A stretch of DNA of 64,000 bases from positions 1 through 64,000 of the forward strand of contig NW_025939616.1 of assembly GCF_000764305.2 (NCBI RefSeq), read 5' to 3'. Every line of letters starts with the position of its first letter. Within the stretch, counting starts at the first letter, position 1. Under the pieces are notes generated by a model. The model saw nothing but the letters and a program-made list of their open reading frames with translations, made no database searches and was not told the origin of the DNA. The DNA comes from Hyalella azteca (taxonomy: Eukaryota; Arthropoda; Malacostraca; Amphipoda; Hyalellidae). A program made the translations under genes and the position numbers. Positions 12,643-25,000 of the stretch are shown piece after piece.

Positions 12643-13459
12643 TTCCACCCTGCCCAGCATCCTTCCACTGGATTGCATTCGTTGGTTGTGTGGTTATGGT
12701 TGAGACCGCCGCGCCGTACGACGTCGCTCAGGCCTTTTGCCCTGGAGACTCCCAGCTCGTGTCTCTGTTCCAGCCTTCCAGGACAACTTCCTCACGCTCG
12801 CCGACCACGTCGTGCAGACTTCCTACGTACAACGTAATTATGAGATACATTCTTGTGTTTATCCAATTAAAACTATATGATCAATTACAGGATATCCAAC
12901 ACATTTAATTGGAATAACCTAAGTGGCATAGCATAAATTGTGGTATTCAGCTAAAGGTGCGCGGAAAAGGGGTCAGCGCCTCAGGGATCAAAAGAAAGAC
13001 ATTATAAATTGTCGTCTGGTGAATAGAAGACCTATTCTATTAAAATAACTTAGATAAGGAAAGCCCCGATAACAGTCGAAGTTACTGAAATCCTTTTTGA
13101 ATGTACTATGCTCTGGACGATCTTCAGCCCAGGACAATTATAAACTAGTGAATAATTATTGATTGAATAATGATAAATAATTACTAACTCCCCTTCATTT
13201 AGATTAAAATAAAAACATACAACAGCTGGCGCGACATCGAGCCGTGAACCCACTTGGTGGTTCACGGCTACAACGGAGTGTGGTATACCGGAGCGGCAGT
13301 CAGGTCATGACCATCTTCAGGGGCTCAGCGGTTTGAGGCCCGTCCGACCCCAACGACGACGCTGCGGGTTCCTGAGGTTAACGTCCCCCCTCCAGTGCCA
13401 TCTTTCTGATCGACGACTCATGCGCCATCCATGCTAGCTTTGTGAGTGCACTGCAGTAA
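12643..13459 (+). pseudogene. Decayed C-type lectin exons 2-3
   Basis: A second, opposite-strand copy of the last two exons of the lectin gene. The exon 2 equivalent is 12643-12833. It keeps the AG acceptor, CPASFHW, a YDVAQAFCPG stretch and the GTAATT donor, but an insertion of 8 bases after SLF shifts the frame (191 bases against 183 in the intact exon). The exon 3 equivalent, about 13226-13459, keeps HGYNGVW-like sequence and the terminal CTGCAGTAA but has several stops and frameshifts. No copy of the signal-peptide exon was found nearby. The simplest reading is a partial inverted gene duplication followed by decay. Confidence 0.8.
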
Positions 13460-13519
13460 TGGCGAGAGTTTAGACACGTCCGTGGTTCGGCGATTTTAGT
13501 TTATATATTGTAGCTGGGG

Positions 13520-13935
13520 TCTTTGACAGACAATTGTGCAGAGGTTCTGGTATAATGTTGATGAGATGACATAGACAATTGGGCACAAGTTCTAGTATAA
13601 TGTAGCTGAGATAATATAGACAATGGGGCAGAGGTTCTGGTATAATGTAGCTGAGATGACATAGACAATGGGGCGGAGGTTCTGGTATAAAGCAGCTGAA
13701 ATGACATAGACAATGGGCAAAGTTTCTGGTATAATGTAGCTGAGATGACATAGACAACGGGGCGCAGGTTCTGGTATAACGCAGCTGAAATGACATAGAC
13801 AATGGGGCGGAGGTTCTAGTATAATGTAGCTGAGATGACATAGACAATGGGGCGGAGGTTCTAGTATAATGTAGCTGAGATGACATAGACAATGGAGCGG
13901 AGGTTCAAGTACAATGTAGCTGAGATGGCATAAAC
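13520..13935. repeat. Minisatellite, ~46-bp unit, about 9 copies
   Basis: The unit is built from 'GCTGAGATGACATAGACAAT', GGGGCGGAGG and TTCTGGTATAATGTA. Copies differ by substitutions. Long minus-strand open frames across it are artefacts. Confidence 0.88.
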
Positions 13936-14644
13936 AATGAAGCTATTGATAGGCACGGAAGGTCGGAAACGATGGAAAATAGGTTCTTCTTTTACATTTT
14001 CTACTCTCGCCGCTATGGCTTGCGCAGTTTGATGCAATGAATGAAATTAAGGAATTTCAGTGAACAATTACCTGGGTTTGGGCAGCTGTTGGTTATGTGT
14101 TGATCATGGGCAATTATTGTCGGCTCGTGATGCTTTAACAATTCTCAATTCCCATCGGTTGGGTCACAATCTTACATTCAATGAAGCGCTATTTAAAGTT
14201 AAGCTCCTGACTGAATAATATTGTACATGTTCTGACTCAATTCTCTGAGTAGTAAACATTTATTCAATGTTGATTATTTTGTTAATTAGAGTTTACCTTA
14301 ACCATCAATATTATGAGGCTTCGCCAACCTGCCTGTAATAGTAGTTATTTAATGGCTAAAATGTGAAATTTAATTCATTGTTTTGTTTTCAGACATCACT
14401 TCTACGAGAATCGGCATGTTAGGAGTTTGGGAGCACTTGTATTTTCTTGTACAAGACCCATACTATTAGTGATAATATTTGATAGTATTTCTCTCCGATT
14501 TTTTTTGCGAATTTCTTGTAAGATAAGGACGTTCGCTTCAGCCTCAGATCGAAATGTTGCTAGGCGATCTGGGACTGCGCCGAATCGCTGAAATGGCGAG
14601 CTATATTTTAGTGATATGAACGACGATGATAAGACATGACAGAG

Positions 14645-14885
14645 ACTGCCTCTGGTCGCTGAGTTGACATCATCAAGACTGCCTCTGACGCTGAGTTGAC
14701 ATCACTGAGACAGTGCCTCTGACGCTGAGTTGACATCACTGAGACAGTGCCTCTGACGCTAAGTTGACATCACTGAGACAGTGCCTCTATCAAGACAGTG
14801 CCTCTGACGCTGAGTTCACATCACTGAGACAGTGCATCTGACGCTGAGTTGACATCACTGAGACAGTGCTACCGACGCTGAGTCG
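14645..14885. repeat. Minisatellite, ~34-bp unit, about 7 copies
   Basis: Repeats of 'CTGACGCTGAGTTGACATCA' plus CTGAGACAGTGCCT, slightly diverged, ending just before the LINE remnant. Confidence 0.88.
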
Positions 14886-14916
14886 ACAGTTGACTTGCTA
14901 AAAAGCCCAGACCTTT

Positions 14917-15200
14917 TTTAACAGCCTCCCCGATTACATCGTTGGCGCTCCAAGTATGAACGCGTTCAAGAACAGACTAGATAAATCTATGGAAAAATAT
15001 ATGTTCAGACTTGAAATGCCTAGCACCATATCGAACCCGGTGGAAGGCTAGTAGCAATTTCAAACTATCGTCAGTCAGGAAAAGATCCGGTCAAATGACA
15101 CGATTTTAGATTTTCTGTGAACAAGGCACGAAAAGGAAAAGAATCGGCGACAGGCCACATCAGGCCTACACGTCAGCGCCGACATCACCATGTTATGTTA
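14917..15200 (+). mobile_element. LINE 3' end: last codons of the reverse transcriptase ORF and 3'UTR
   Basis: The frame starting at about 14919 reads NSLPDYIVGAPSMNAFKNRL followed by DKSME and a stop near 15050. This is the typical carboxyl end of CR1/Jockey-clade LINE reverse transcriptase proteins, where NSLP precedes a V..A.S...FK.RLD block. About 90 bases later comes GAATCGGCGACAGGCC with a GGCC-pairing hairpin, then a short (ATGTT)n tail. The rest of the element is absent, as in 5'-truncated LINE copies. The hairpin block is shared with the SINEs in this window. Confidence 0.75.
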
Positions 15201-15864
15201 TGTTAATAGAAATCGTGTTTGAGCACCATTTGTTAATGGGGCTGAGAGCTTTATTGAGACAAACCAGTTTTGAAGCTTGCATAATGGCAGCTGGCTTGGA
15301 GGCAGCTGGCACAATGGTTTAATTGTAGTACCCATAGTGTGGTATAGTACGTCGGTCGAAGGTGGTCGTAGTAGTTAGCCGTGTACCAGTAACTACTGCT
15401 CTCACTGGATTGGTAGTTGTGTAACTCACCCTGTATCATAGCAGGTCTACTTATTTTTATACTACTTATATTTGACGGCACACAAACTAGGCAAGGAAAC
15501 CTGACCCCAAGCAAATGGCGGAACACATATGACGTCAATCGCAAATTCACTTGAAATTTAAAATCATAGAAAGTTCCACAAAAATTCGTCAAATATTTAT
15601 AGAAAACGTTTTGGAGTCCAGTCCCATCCAAGTGACGATGGAGCTAGACTCCGAAACGTTTTCGTGAGTTTTTTGAAACGTGGATTTTTTTTCAAATCAT
15701 CGACGTGGCTCGATCTTCCAACTTGACATCAACTAGCTACAGAATTTTTCACCAAAAAGTCGGATATGAGGCAGTTTTTATGGGCCGTAATGCTTAGAAT
15801 AGAAAATCAGGAGACGCTTTATGATGGCTGGTCACTAGCTCAGATTATTTACATCGACTTTCAT

Positions 15865-16120
15865 TCCTGCGCACCACTAGTGTCAGGTTACTTGTATTGA
15901 CCATCATGTGCGCCACTAGTGTCAGGTTACTTGTATTGACAATCATGTGCACCACTATAGTGTCAGATTACTTGTATTGACCATCATGTGCGCCACTAGT
16001 GTCAGGTTACTTGTATTAACCATTATGCGCACCACTAGTTACGTTACTTGTATTGATCATCATGTGCACCACTAGTGCCAGGTTACTTGTATTGACCATT
16101 ATGTGCACCACTAGTGAAGC
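15865..16120. repeat. Minisatellite, ~38-bp unit, about 7 copies
   Basis: Repeats of 'CACCACTAGTGTCAGGTTAC' followed by TTGTATTGACCATCATGTG. The CCACTAGT core is also present in the array at 8.26 kb. Confidence 0.88.
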
Positions 16121-16787
16121 TCAGAGTGTTGTGGCAATTTGTAGCTCAAGCCGGTTTCCATTGTGGATAACCGTCATCCCTTCACTATTCTCAACCCAAA
16201 TAATAAACCCCTTCTAAATGAATATATATATTCCTTAGTGAATCTATAACAAAATAAAAATTTATGTCCACGCAAATGCACCAAACAGAAACTCTCATAA
16301 TTACCTCCTAGCTCCGCAGGTATAGTGGATACAATTCTTTGTCACTACATAAACATTTGGAATTACGCCAATATTCTGATGTACTACAACTTTTCTTAAA
16401 GAAAAATAATAGACTGGTAGACTAAATCTGATATTTGATACGAACGTTTAAATTACTACTCGATACACTGCCGTGTTTGCCGGTGTAGGACTGCTTCGGG
16501 CTGGTATATTTTCGTCTTTTCACCTCCACCTTAAAATCGGAACGACACTTTTCACGAGCCGTCTAATTTAAACATTCATTTTTTTAGAATATTTCGAAAG
16601 GAAAGAATTTCGACTGCTCGTATCGTGTCTACCGAATCTGGGACCAATTGCACCTTCGTTGGTCGTGCTTTATTTAACATTGGAAGACTCCGCGTGACGG
16701 GCAACGAAACAAAACTGACAATCGGGCGAAGAATAAGCGCAATAATTATTGATGGCTGGCGATTAGGAAAATCGCAGACGCGCTGTG

Positions 16788-17913
16788 ATGGGCAACAAAT
16801 GCAAGCTCAACAATGCAGATCGCGATGATAAAAAATGTGCAAAGAAGAAAATTTCATTCAGATCCTTCTTCAAACGTGAACAATGTAGCTGCAGCTCCAG
16901 TAGTAGTAGTAGTAGCAGCAGCAGCAGCTTCAGCACCTCGGACTATAGCTCATGTGAAAACTGCTACTTGAAGGGAGCGTCCGACGATACTTACGGCTCC
17001 TGGCTTCAAAGAGGCGACCCAAGCATGGAGAGTGTTTCCCGTACAACTTCGAATCGCCGTTGCTGCTACTCAAAATTAACAACAAAGTTCCAAAAACCGT
17101 GTCAAAAGACGGCTGAGGTCAAAAGCGACTCTTCGTGCTATTCTGCATTATCAACTTCAATGGATTCATCGGATTCAACTAGCGATTACAAGGGAAATCA
17201 AAAAGCAAATTCCCGAAACTGTCGTAAAAAACGTCAATGTAAGCAACCTTGTTGTGTGCGTTGCGTGGACAACAGTGCCACGTACGCTGAATGGTGCCCT
17301 GATGCGCCCCTTTGCTTCATGGATGACAGCTGCCCGAAATAAATTACCGCAAGACAGACTTGCAAGAAGAAGATTAGGGCCACGGGATGTCCAGTGTATG
17401 ATGGATATTTGACCCAGAACAACGGAAAGATTAATTGCGATGACAGTAGTAGCAGCAGCAGCAGCAGTTGCAGTTCCTCAACTGAGAGTGGTGACTGCGA
17501 TCAAAGGAATGAAAATAAATAGGAAAAAAAGTTCGATAAGAAAGGATTTCTGAAGAATAAATGTGTGAATTTTGGACAACAACTGAAGCAAAGATTCTGC
17601 AAGGAGTGCAAATCGCCAGCGACTCCAGTCGACGACCAGCAGTGTAGAGCAAAGCCCAAGACTGATCAAGTAAAATGTGTGAATGAAAGTGTGCCGGAAA
17701 AAAGTTTTGCAGAGGCTGAGCAATGTCCGAAAAATAAAAAAGAAGCTCATGGGTAACCTAGTGTGCAACGTCACAGGAATAACGGTGAAGAGAAACGAAC
17801 GGATCGTATGCACATGGCAGCCATGTACAACTAATGGAAAATGTGAGGCAATGTGCGGTGTCGACAAACTACTGTGTGTTAGACATTTTACTGGACGCTG
17901 CGAAAATAACTGA
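16788..17913 (+). pseudogene. Ser/Cys-rich reading frame broken by two in-frame stops and a frameshift
   Basis: The ATG at 16788 opens a 184-codon frame that is basic and rich in Cys and Ser. It contains a CSC followed by a long Ser run and many Cys pairs. After the TAA at 17340 the same frame continues with the same composition, including a second poly-Ser block ending SSCSSS, to a TAG at 17519. It then continues to 17756. A shift of frame at an A-rich run near 17737 would extend it to CNVTGITVKR...GRCENN and a stop at 17911. The uniform style across the breaks suggests one ancestral protein of about 370 residues. I do not recognise the family; small Cys-rich testis proteins of insects have a similar look, but that is not evidence. 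It may be a pseudogene, a multi-exon gene, or a frame damaged by assembly errors. Confidence 0.45.
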
Positions 17914-19003
17914 TATGATTGTCATATATGTTCAATTTTTGTCTCATCAAAACATGATTTAATGAGGACTCGACATTTTATTTTTAGCTATGCTTCTAAA
18001 AGAGTTTTATAAAAATTTAAACTAGCCTAAACTTGATTTGGTTTAGGCAGAATGAGGTGATATTTGCTTGTTGAACAACAATGAAATTGACTGTATTTAA
18101 AAAAATGGAATTCGTTGGTTATAATATTGTCTATAAATTTTCAAATCAACATATGCCTTCACAGTAGGTTTCGCTTTGGAGTTTAGATTTACACGTGATT
18201 GAGCATTTTTTCGATTTGCTTTTGATTAAAAATATTGTTACACTAAGAAAATCTAATAAATTTCTTTTTCCGTTTAAATTTAACATTGATCATTGTCCCC
18301 ACGTTTAAAGTAATTATTCTTAACATCATTCACATAGTCACCCTAATCATCTTTATTCATCTCTATTTAAAACGCACCCATTCTCTCATTTGTATCACCA
18401 TACTTCACCACCTTTATAATCTCCATTGCGCAAACTCTAGTGACCATTATGTATTGACACGCCCCCCCCGTCGCCATGACAGCTCTTCATCACCCAATAA
18501 CGCTCATCATGATCAACACGCACCGCTTCATCCATAACCTCAACTTGGGATAAAAAAATGAAGATCCGTAATAAATAAATTCATCAAGCTCTTTATGAAA
18601 TTGCATTCAGACCTCTTAGTAGGCTAGCAGGGTAATCAATTAGGATTTATTAGAATCTGCTTATAAGTTCGAATTTCTTGAAATATCATGTGACATGAAT
18701 GAATACGCTGTAAAGTCGGAAGCTATCAGAACGCTAAACTAAATCAAATAATTCGAAATTATTACAGAACGGAATTACAGTTAGTCGTGGACTCCGTTCT
18801 CCAGGAAATCTACGTCGGTCCACCGTCCATGCCTTGTTAGAATTTGATGCTCATGCACCGTGTGGCGTGTCCCGCGATAGTAATTTGCGTAATACCTTTT
18901 ACGTAAATAGGAGCGTAAGTTTAATTGTATTTATTCAGTTAAAGTCTCTGTACAGTGTCGATATAAACGAAACTTTATGGTTGTGTTATTACATCGATAA
19001 ATA
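17914..19003. other. Intergenic stretch upstream of PPWD1
   Basis: AT-rich with no supported genes. From 18286 to 18540 a pyrimidine/CA-rich degenerate stretch (ATCATC, CATCACC words) makes a spurious open frame. The bases just before 19004 should contain the PPWD1 5'UTR and promoter, but no TATA box or canonical initiator is evident. Confidence 0.4.
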
Positions 19004-22000
19004 ATGTCAGACACTGAGACCTCAAAGAAAAGACCTTGTGAGGATGCTGAAGAAGGTGATGAATGGGTCGGACCAAAACCTGAAGAAGCTGCCTCTGCTG
19101 CGACAAAGAAGAAGAAAAGAAAAGGTAATTTTGTTTTCCATTCAACTTTCATCAGTTGAAAAATTTTAGGAATTTTTTATGTATTCCAGGCCCAGGGTCA
19201 GGTTATATATAATAAGTGTTATTTTTTACCTGAATGAGCAAAATTTTTATCTTGATGATGTAGGTACAGTATACATAGCCTAGGCTAACTTGATAGTTGA
19301 CCTCTTTCTTCCACTGTGGTTACTGGTTAGTGCATAGCCTACTAATATGGTCAATGGTAGCCAATTGGTGGCCCAAAATTGTCATTGCCAATTAAGCAAA
19401 AAAGAAGAGGCAATCCACAATTTGCAAAGCCAGGGTATGAAATCTTGTGCCTCAACTGTCTTGTATTTTTGTTTCAATTGTTTGATTGAAAAAATCCCAG
19501 CAAACATGTCATTTCATAAAATTTTCAACTTCCGCAATGCAATCCACATTAGGGTAAACGCGGTATATTCCGACACATTAAGGACGCATCGAGAAATGAA
19601 AAACTATATAAAAATAACCATATGCGTTACTCGAGTTCTGTTTGCTTTATGTGACTCGCAAAACACCGTACTACGCGCCAGGGTGACAATCTAATTTTTT
19701 CCCTAGCCTCTGTTTAGACCCGCTCACAAAATAAATTGTACCTACGTTCATATTTTTCATTCAATTTCCTGGGGCCTAATATAATAGTTTATTGCTCACA
19801 AATAACAGTTTATAACTTCATTTTTTCAATCTTTACCATTTTATTTAAAAAATTTATTGTCACATACCAAAAAGCGTAATGTAAACACAATGGTTCACTG
19901 CAATCACTTAGCTCGCACTGCAGCCGCTGCTGTCCGCGTCACTTATAAACAATAAATGCAAAAAGGAACATCAACACTAATTTGCGGACTTCGATTCAGC
20001 TGCTTAAATAAAAAAATACATAAAATAAATATTTTTTGAAAGACAACATTGCTAATTTATTAATAATTTATAACGAAAAGATAGGCTTCTAATCATGAAA
20101 TTTTTCCCTATTTGTCTCACTAATTCAATTCTTTTGCGATTGTGATCAAATTTTTGGTCAAGCCATTTCATAAGTGAATCTATTTAACCAGCATTCCCAA
20201 CTCAATATTATGTTTTAAAGAAAAGTAAAACTAGAGATTTTATTTTATAAGAAATAATGTTGTCCACTCGCACTGTAAAATATGTATAACTTCTATATGG
20301 TTGTCAGCTGCATTTAAACTTCAACGAGCTCTGTGCAACACGTCCGTCTCTGACAAATTTACGGCCAGACTTGCGGCAGGTGTCAAAATTCAGTGAGCAT
20401 GGAATATCTCCCAAAGCAATGAATGTAGCTTGATGAAATTGGTACACGTATTCATTAGAACCTAACGGTCATGTTTAGCTTGTTAAAATATTTTGAATTT
20501 CACCTTCATCCATAAGTTATATGACAACACGTGCCAAAATTTGCAGTGAGCATGACATTTCCTCTATACTACTGTACAGATTTGATTATAGAAACTTGAC
20601 CTTCCAACGGTGATGTTTAGCGTGTAAAAAATTTTTCGATTTCACCTTCATTTGCAAGTTATACAGATATATAAAGAAATCACCAGCATTTCTCAGGCCG
20701 ATTTTCAACCTTGCATTGGCCATGAGCCGTATACGTAAAGCCGTATAACTCGCAAACAAAGACTTTTAATTAACAACTATTAAGCTTTTAATTAAGCAAA
20801 TTTGAATTTTTGTACATAGCTTGGAACGATCTGTGTGTGTCCAATTCAAGTTGTGACGGTATTAGTTTTCATGTGTCTAAATTCATTTCTCAATTTATTG
20901 AATTTAATCATCTATTAATTTATTTACCACTTGAAATCAGCAAATACAAGTATACTTAAAGGATTCCTAATATATGCACAGACGTATTTAAAAGTCTCAA
21001 ACCATAATATTCTTCCTATACAAACAGTTATTCACTATTTGGTAGAGCAAGGTCAACTGTTAAATTTGACACATTTTTCGATGATCTCACTGGGTAGCGT
21101 GCATTGTCTCTCTTTGGATCTCAATATTTTCCTGCTAGATGGCCAAGACCTAGTGTTTTGGCAGTAGTTTGACGCACAAATGTATGACATCACCATTTTA
21201 ACCATCAACGAACGCATGGAACTAAAACAAAGCTTAATATAAAGGAAAAACTAGAGAGGTGACGGAATTACCCACGATGTCGGAATATACCGCATTTACC
21301 CTACTTTACCGTTCCTGTCAAAATATCCTGCAAAGTGTAATCATCGTAGTAATGATAACAAGTCAACCTAAACGTCACGTCAGAGCGGACTGAGCACTAA
21401 GGCTCTGAGTGGTCAGACAACGACAGACTGCATTTATACATGTTCAGGTTACAGTAAAGACAATTGACAAATGTTATTGTTGCCATTTGACTGATTTAGG
21501 ATAAAATTAGATATTTTGAGTAACATGTGTAAGGACTTTGTAAATAAATTTGCGGCTCATAAATGGCTTTTCATGGCCAAAATATGAAATTGACAACTGG
21601 AAAAAATGGAATCAAGTCTTAAGGAAATGGGAAAAATGGATTCACGGCTGACAAATCCATAAAACCACAGCTTGAAAAATTCAGTCGCTGCTTGCCAAGT
21701 AGATATATTCCATGCCTGCACTCATCGGTCATTGCAACTGATTTCCGGACAAGCTTCACTGCATCCTGATCCATCCTACATACTGGATCGGCCATCGCAA
21801 CTGATTTCCGGACAAACTTCACTGCATCCTGATCCATCCTACATACTGGAAAGTGGAAACCTTACTGTGTGCGCTTGTGGCCTTACAGATTTTCAAATAT
21901 TTTCTAAATAGTTGGCTGAAGACTGGCAAATATCTAATGCAATAATTTCAATCCAAATGTGTTGGCAAAAGCTTTTGAAGGCGTAAATTTTGCTGCTGAT

Positions 22001-25000
22001 GCATTGTCAAAGATCTTGCAATATTCACAGACTTTCTGCACCCTGGTTTCATAGGAGGTACCGAGGTAGTAGCACTGTGGCAGGGAAAGTTATAGGAGAA
22101 GTAGCAGCTCACTCAGTTTAATTATTCAATCCCTGCCCTGTGCCTGTGAGGCTGTGGGCTGTGGTGGGTTATCATAGGAATTTGAAAAAAAAATTAAATG
22201 TTTTTTAAATCTTAGTCCCCTTACTTTCTTGCCTAACCATCTAACTTCAACTTGGCTTCAAGTTCCAAACAATTACAAATTTACAAGCCTAACTGGAAAT
22301 TGGGCAGAAAAAATCTGTTAACCAGATTAGAATTCCCATGAATCAGAGTCTGACCAATTAAAAATTTAAATTTTCTCTCAATGCTCTTGATTTTCTTGCA
22401 ATTTTCTCCTATCATAATTGCCTTGCCCTAAATGGCTAAGTTGATACCGTCAACCGGGGCTACTCGGGACAGGTGGGGCTACTCGGGACAGGCCTATGAC
22501 ACGGCGTAAAACTGTTGTAGTAGCAAAACTAATTGGAATATCGCAAAACTAAAAATAGTGGCGTAAATGTCAATATTTTTCCCATCTATGTAGAATAAAA
22601 GAAGTTCAAAAATACTACATTTACTAGCTTTGAATAATTCCTGAAAAANGTGTGACAGACCAAATAAACCGCTTGCTTGCAGTCAAGATTAAAATTTTCC
22701 TACTTATTACTAAAATCTCACAGCTCCTAAGTGCCAAATTTTTAGTACATTTGGGATCTTATAGCCCAATCTTGCAGTTTTGTTAATAGTTAGATGGCAG
22801 GTACCATGCATATATTGGGAATCTCATGGTTCTAAAAATAGCGGAATAGCTCTATTTGCACTCGAAAGGTAGATACATATATTTTGAATATAGGCATATT
22901 TTTGCAATGGTTAATAAAAAATTTTGATGTTGAATGTTTTTCTAAATGAATTTATGGTTGGGTGTAAAATTTAATAGTTGTGCAAAGGTTACACATTGGT
23001 TTATAAATTTCCAGATAACTCGTTATAAAAGCAACAATTACTGAAAAAACATTGAGTTTGAAAATGCTGAAATGTATACCTATATAATTATTGTAGGTAT
23101 CTATCTAATTATTACACAAGACAGGGCAAACATAACGCCCATCAAATGCTGCAAGAAAATACTTATATCTACATCAAATTGACATTATAGAACATCAGGA
23201 AGTCATAGTAATGTACCTATTTAAGCTTGATAACATTGTTTTCATTCTATTTTTCATTTATCTTTACAGTATTGCCTCATGAAAATCTCTACCTGAACAA
23301 CTTGCCCTCTGCTGAATATTATGAGAAGAGTTATATGCATCGCGATGTTGTGACTCATGTTATTGTCACCAAGTAAGTTAATGTTTTTAGTTTGATGTGA
23401 ATGTTTTTTTATTCTTTCAAACATGGATGCCAGTATATTAAGTTTCCAGCTTGCTCCTATTGAAAGATATGCGTAGTAGAATTTAGGTTTCTCGCTCAAC
23501 TAAATTTTCTACTGAAATGTATTCCATGTCAAGTAAAGTTTTCCTAGCTCCTTGTCTTCCCTCAGAACAGATTTCATCATCACAGGGTCCCAGGATGGTT
23601 TTATCAAGTTTTGGAAGAAGCTTGAAGTTGGCATAGAGTTTGTGAAAGTTTTCCGCTGCCATCTCTGTCCTCTGAAGTGCCTGGTGCACAACTGCAACGG
23701 CAGCAGAGCCGCCTCCATGGGAGAAGATGGAGCTCTCAAAATCTTTGATGTCATCAATTTTGGTAAGAAATTCATCCTTTAATATTCATGTTCTATAATA
23801 CCAAGCATATTGTTTACATTAAGATAAATCTATGATTGGAGAAATACTAGTTGATTTATTCTTATAATAATTATATAGACATTTTGATGTTTTCTGCAGT
23901 CATGCTTTTCACTTATTTAAGTTGTAAACATTTTTTATCTAATAGTAAAACCCTAAATTTTCCTGATGGTCACAAACAAGCAAGTTGCTCTCTGAAATAG
24001 AATTTAATTTAAAATTGAGACCTAACTCTAATGTATTGCTTGTTTTACCCAGACATGATCAACATGCTCAAGCTGGACTTCGCTCCATCCACGTGTGAAT
24101 TTATCCACGGAAGCAGCAACCCTGACAGCACCATTGCTGTGGGGGACACAGCGTCACCCACCATCAGGATATATGATGCTCATGGCAACTCCATCACCCC
24201 CCTCCATGAGTTACACCTGCACACCCAGCCTGTCACCCTCATGAAGGTAATGACACCTACACACCCAGCCTGTCACCCTCATGAAGGTAATGACACCTAC
24301 ACACCCAGCCTGTCACCCTCATGAAGGTAATGACACCTNGCTTCTTACTCGTACGTACATGTTCAAAGACGGCGCTATCTTCAAGGCACTAACTATACAG
24401 ATGTCCGAGAACGATTCATCGCAGGTAGCATTTGGCGAGGCACAAGTTCGTCTAAGGTCTTTGTATGCTCTAGTCAAATTTTATGTCAATGAATGGCAAT
24501 ATTGATGTGAGGAAGAATCGAAGATACAATATTTCATTAATAGGAATCTTATTTAGGGCAAATGCTGAGATATTTCTATCAATTCAAAATTAGTATTACC
24601 CGATGTTTTTTCTATTTATTTGTATTATTTGAACTTTATTTTGATCGAAGTGCTTAGATGAATTTGAAGCATGAGTTTCCTTTATGTACCAAATTTATTT
24701 GTCATCTATTTGCATAGAAGTGTTTTCTTACTTAACTTCAAACTTCAATCCAGGAAACAAGCTGATACACTTTTATTCTTCAGGGGAGTCAGCCAGTGCA
24801 TCTAGCCAACTGCTGTGTCTAGTCTACTGCTGTGCCACTGGAACAAATCTACAGCTGTGTCTAGTCTACTGCTGTGCCACTGGAACAAATCTACAGCTGT
24901 GCCACAAGTCTACTGCTGTGAAACAAGTCTACTGCCTGTCTCTTATACACATCTAGATGTGTATAAGAGACAGGTGATACTTATACTTAAATATATATCT

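Noticed and set aside
22446..22495. ACCGTCAACCGGGGCTACTC as a transposon end
   Set aside because: No inverted partner was found within several kilobases, so the element cannot be delimited.
24358..24505. Short frame after the N in PPWD1 intron 4 as a missing exon
   Set aside because: Its translation does not match the WD-repeat region, and exon 4 joins exon 5 directly in phase with expected residues.
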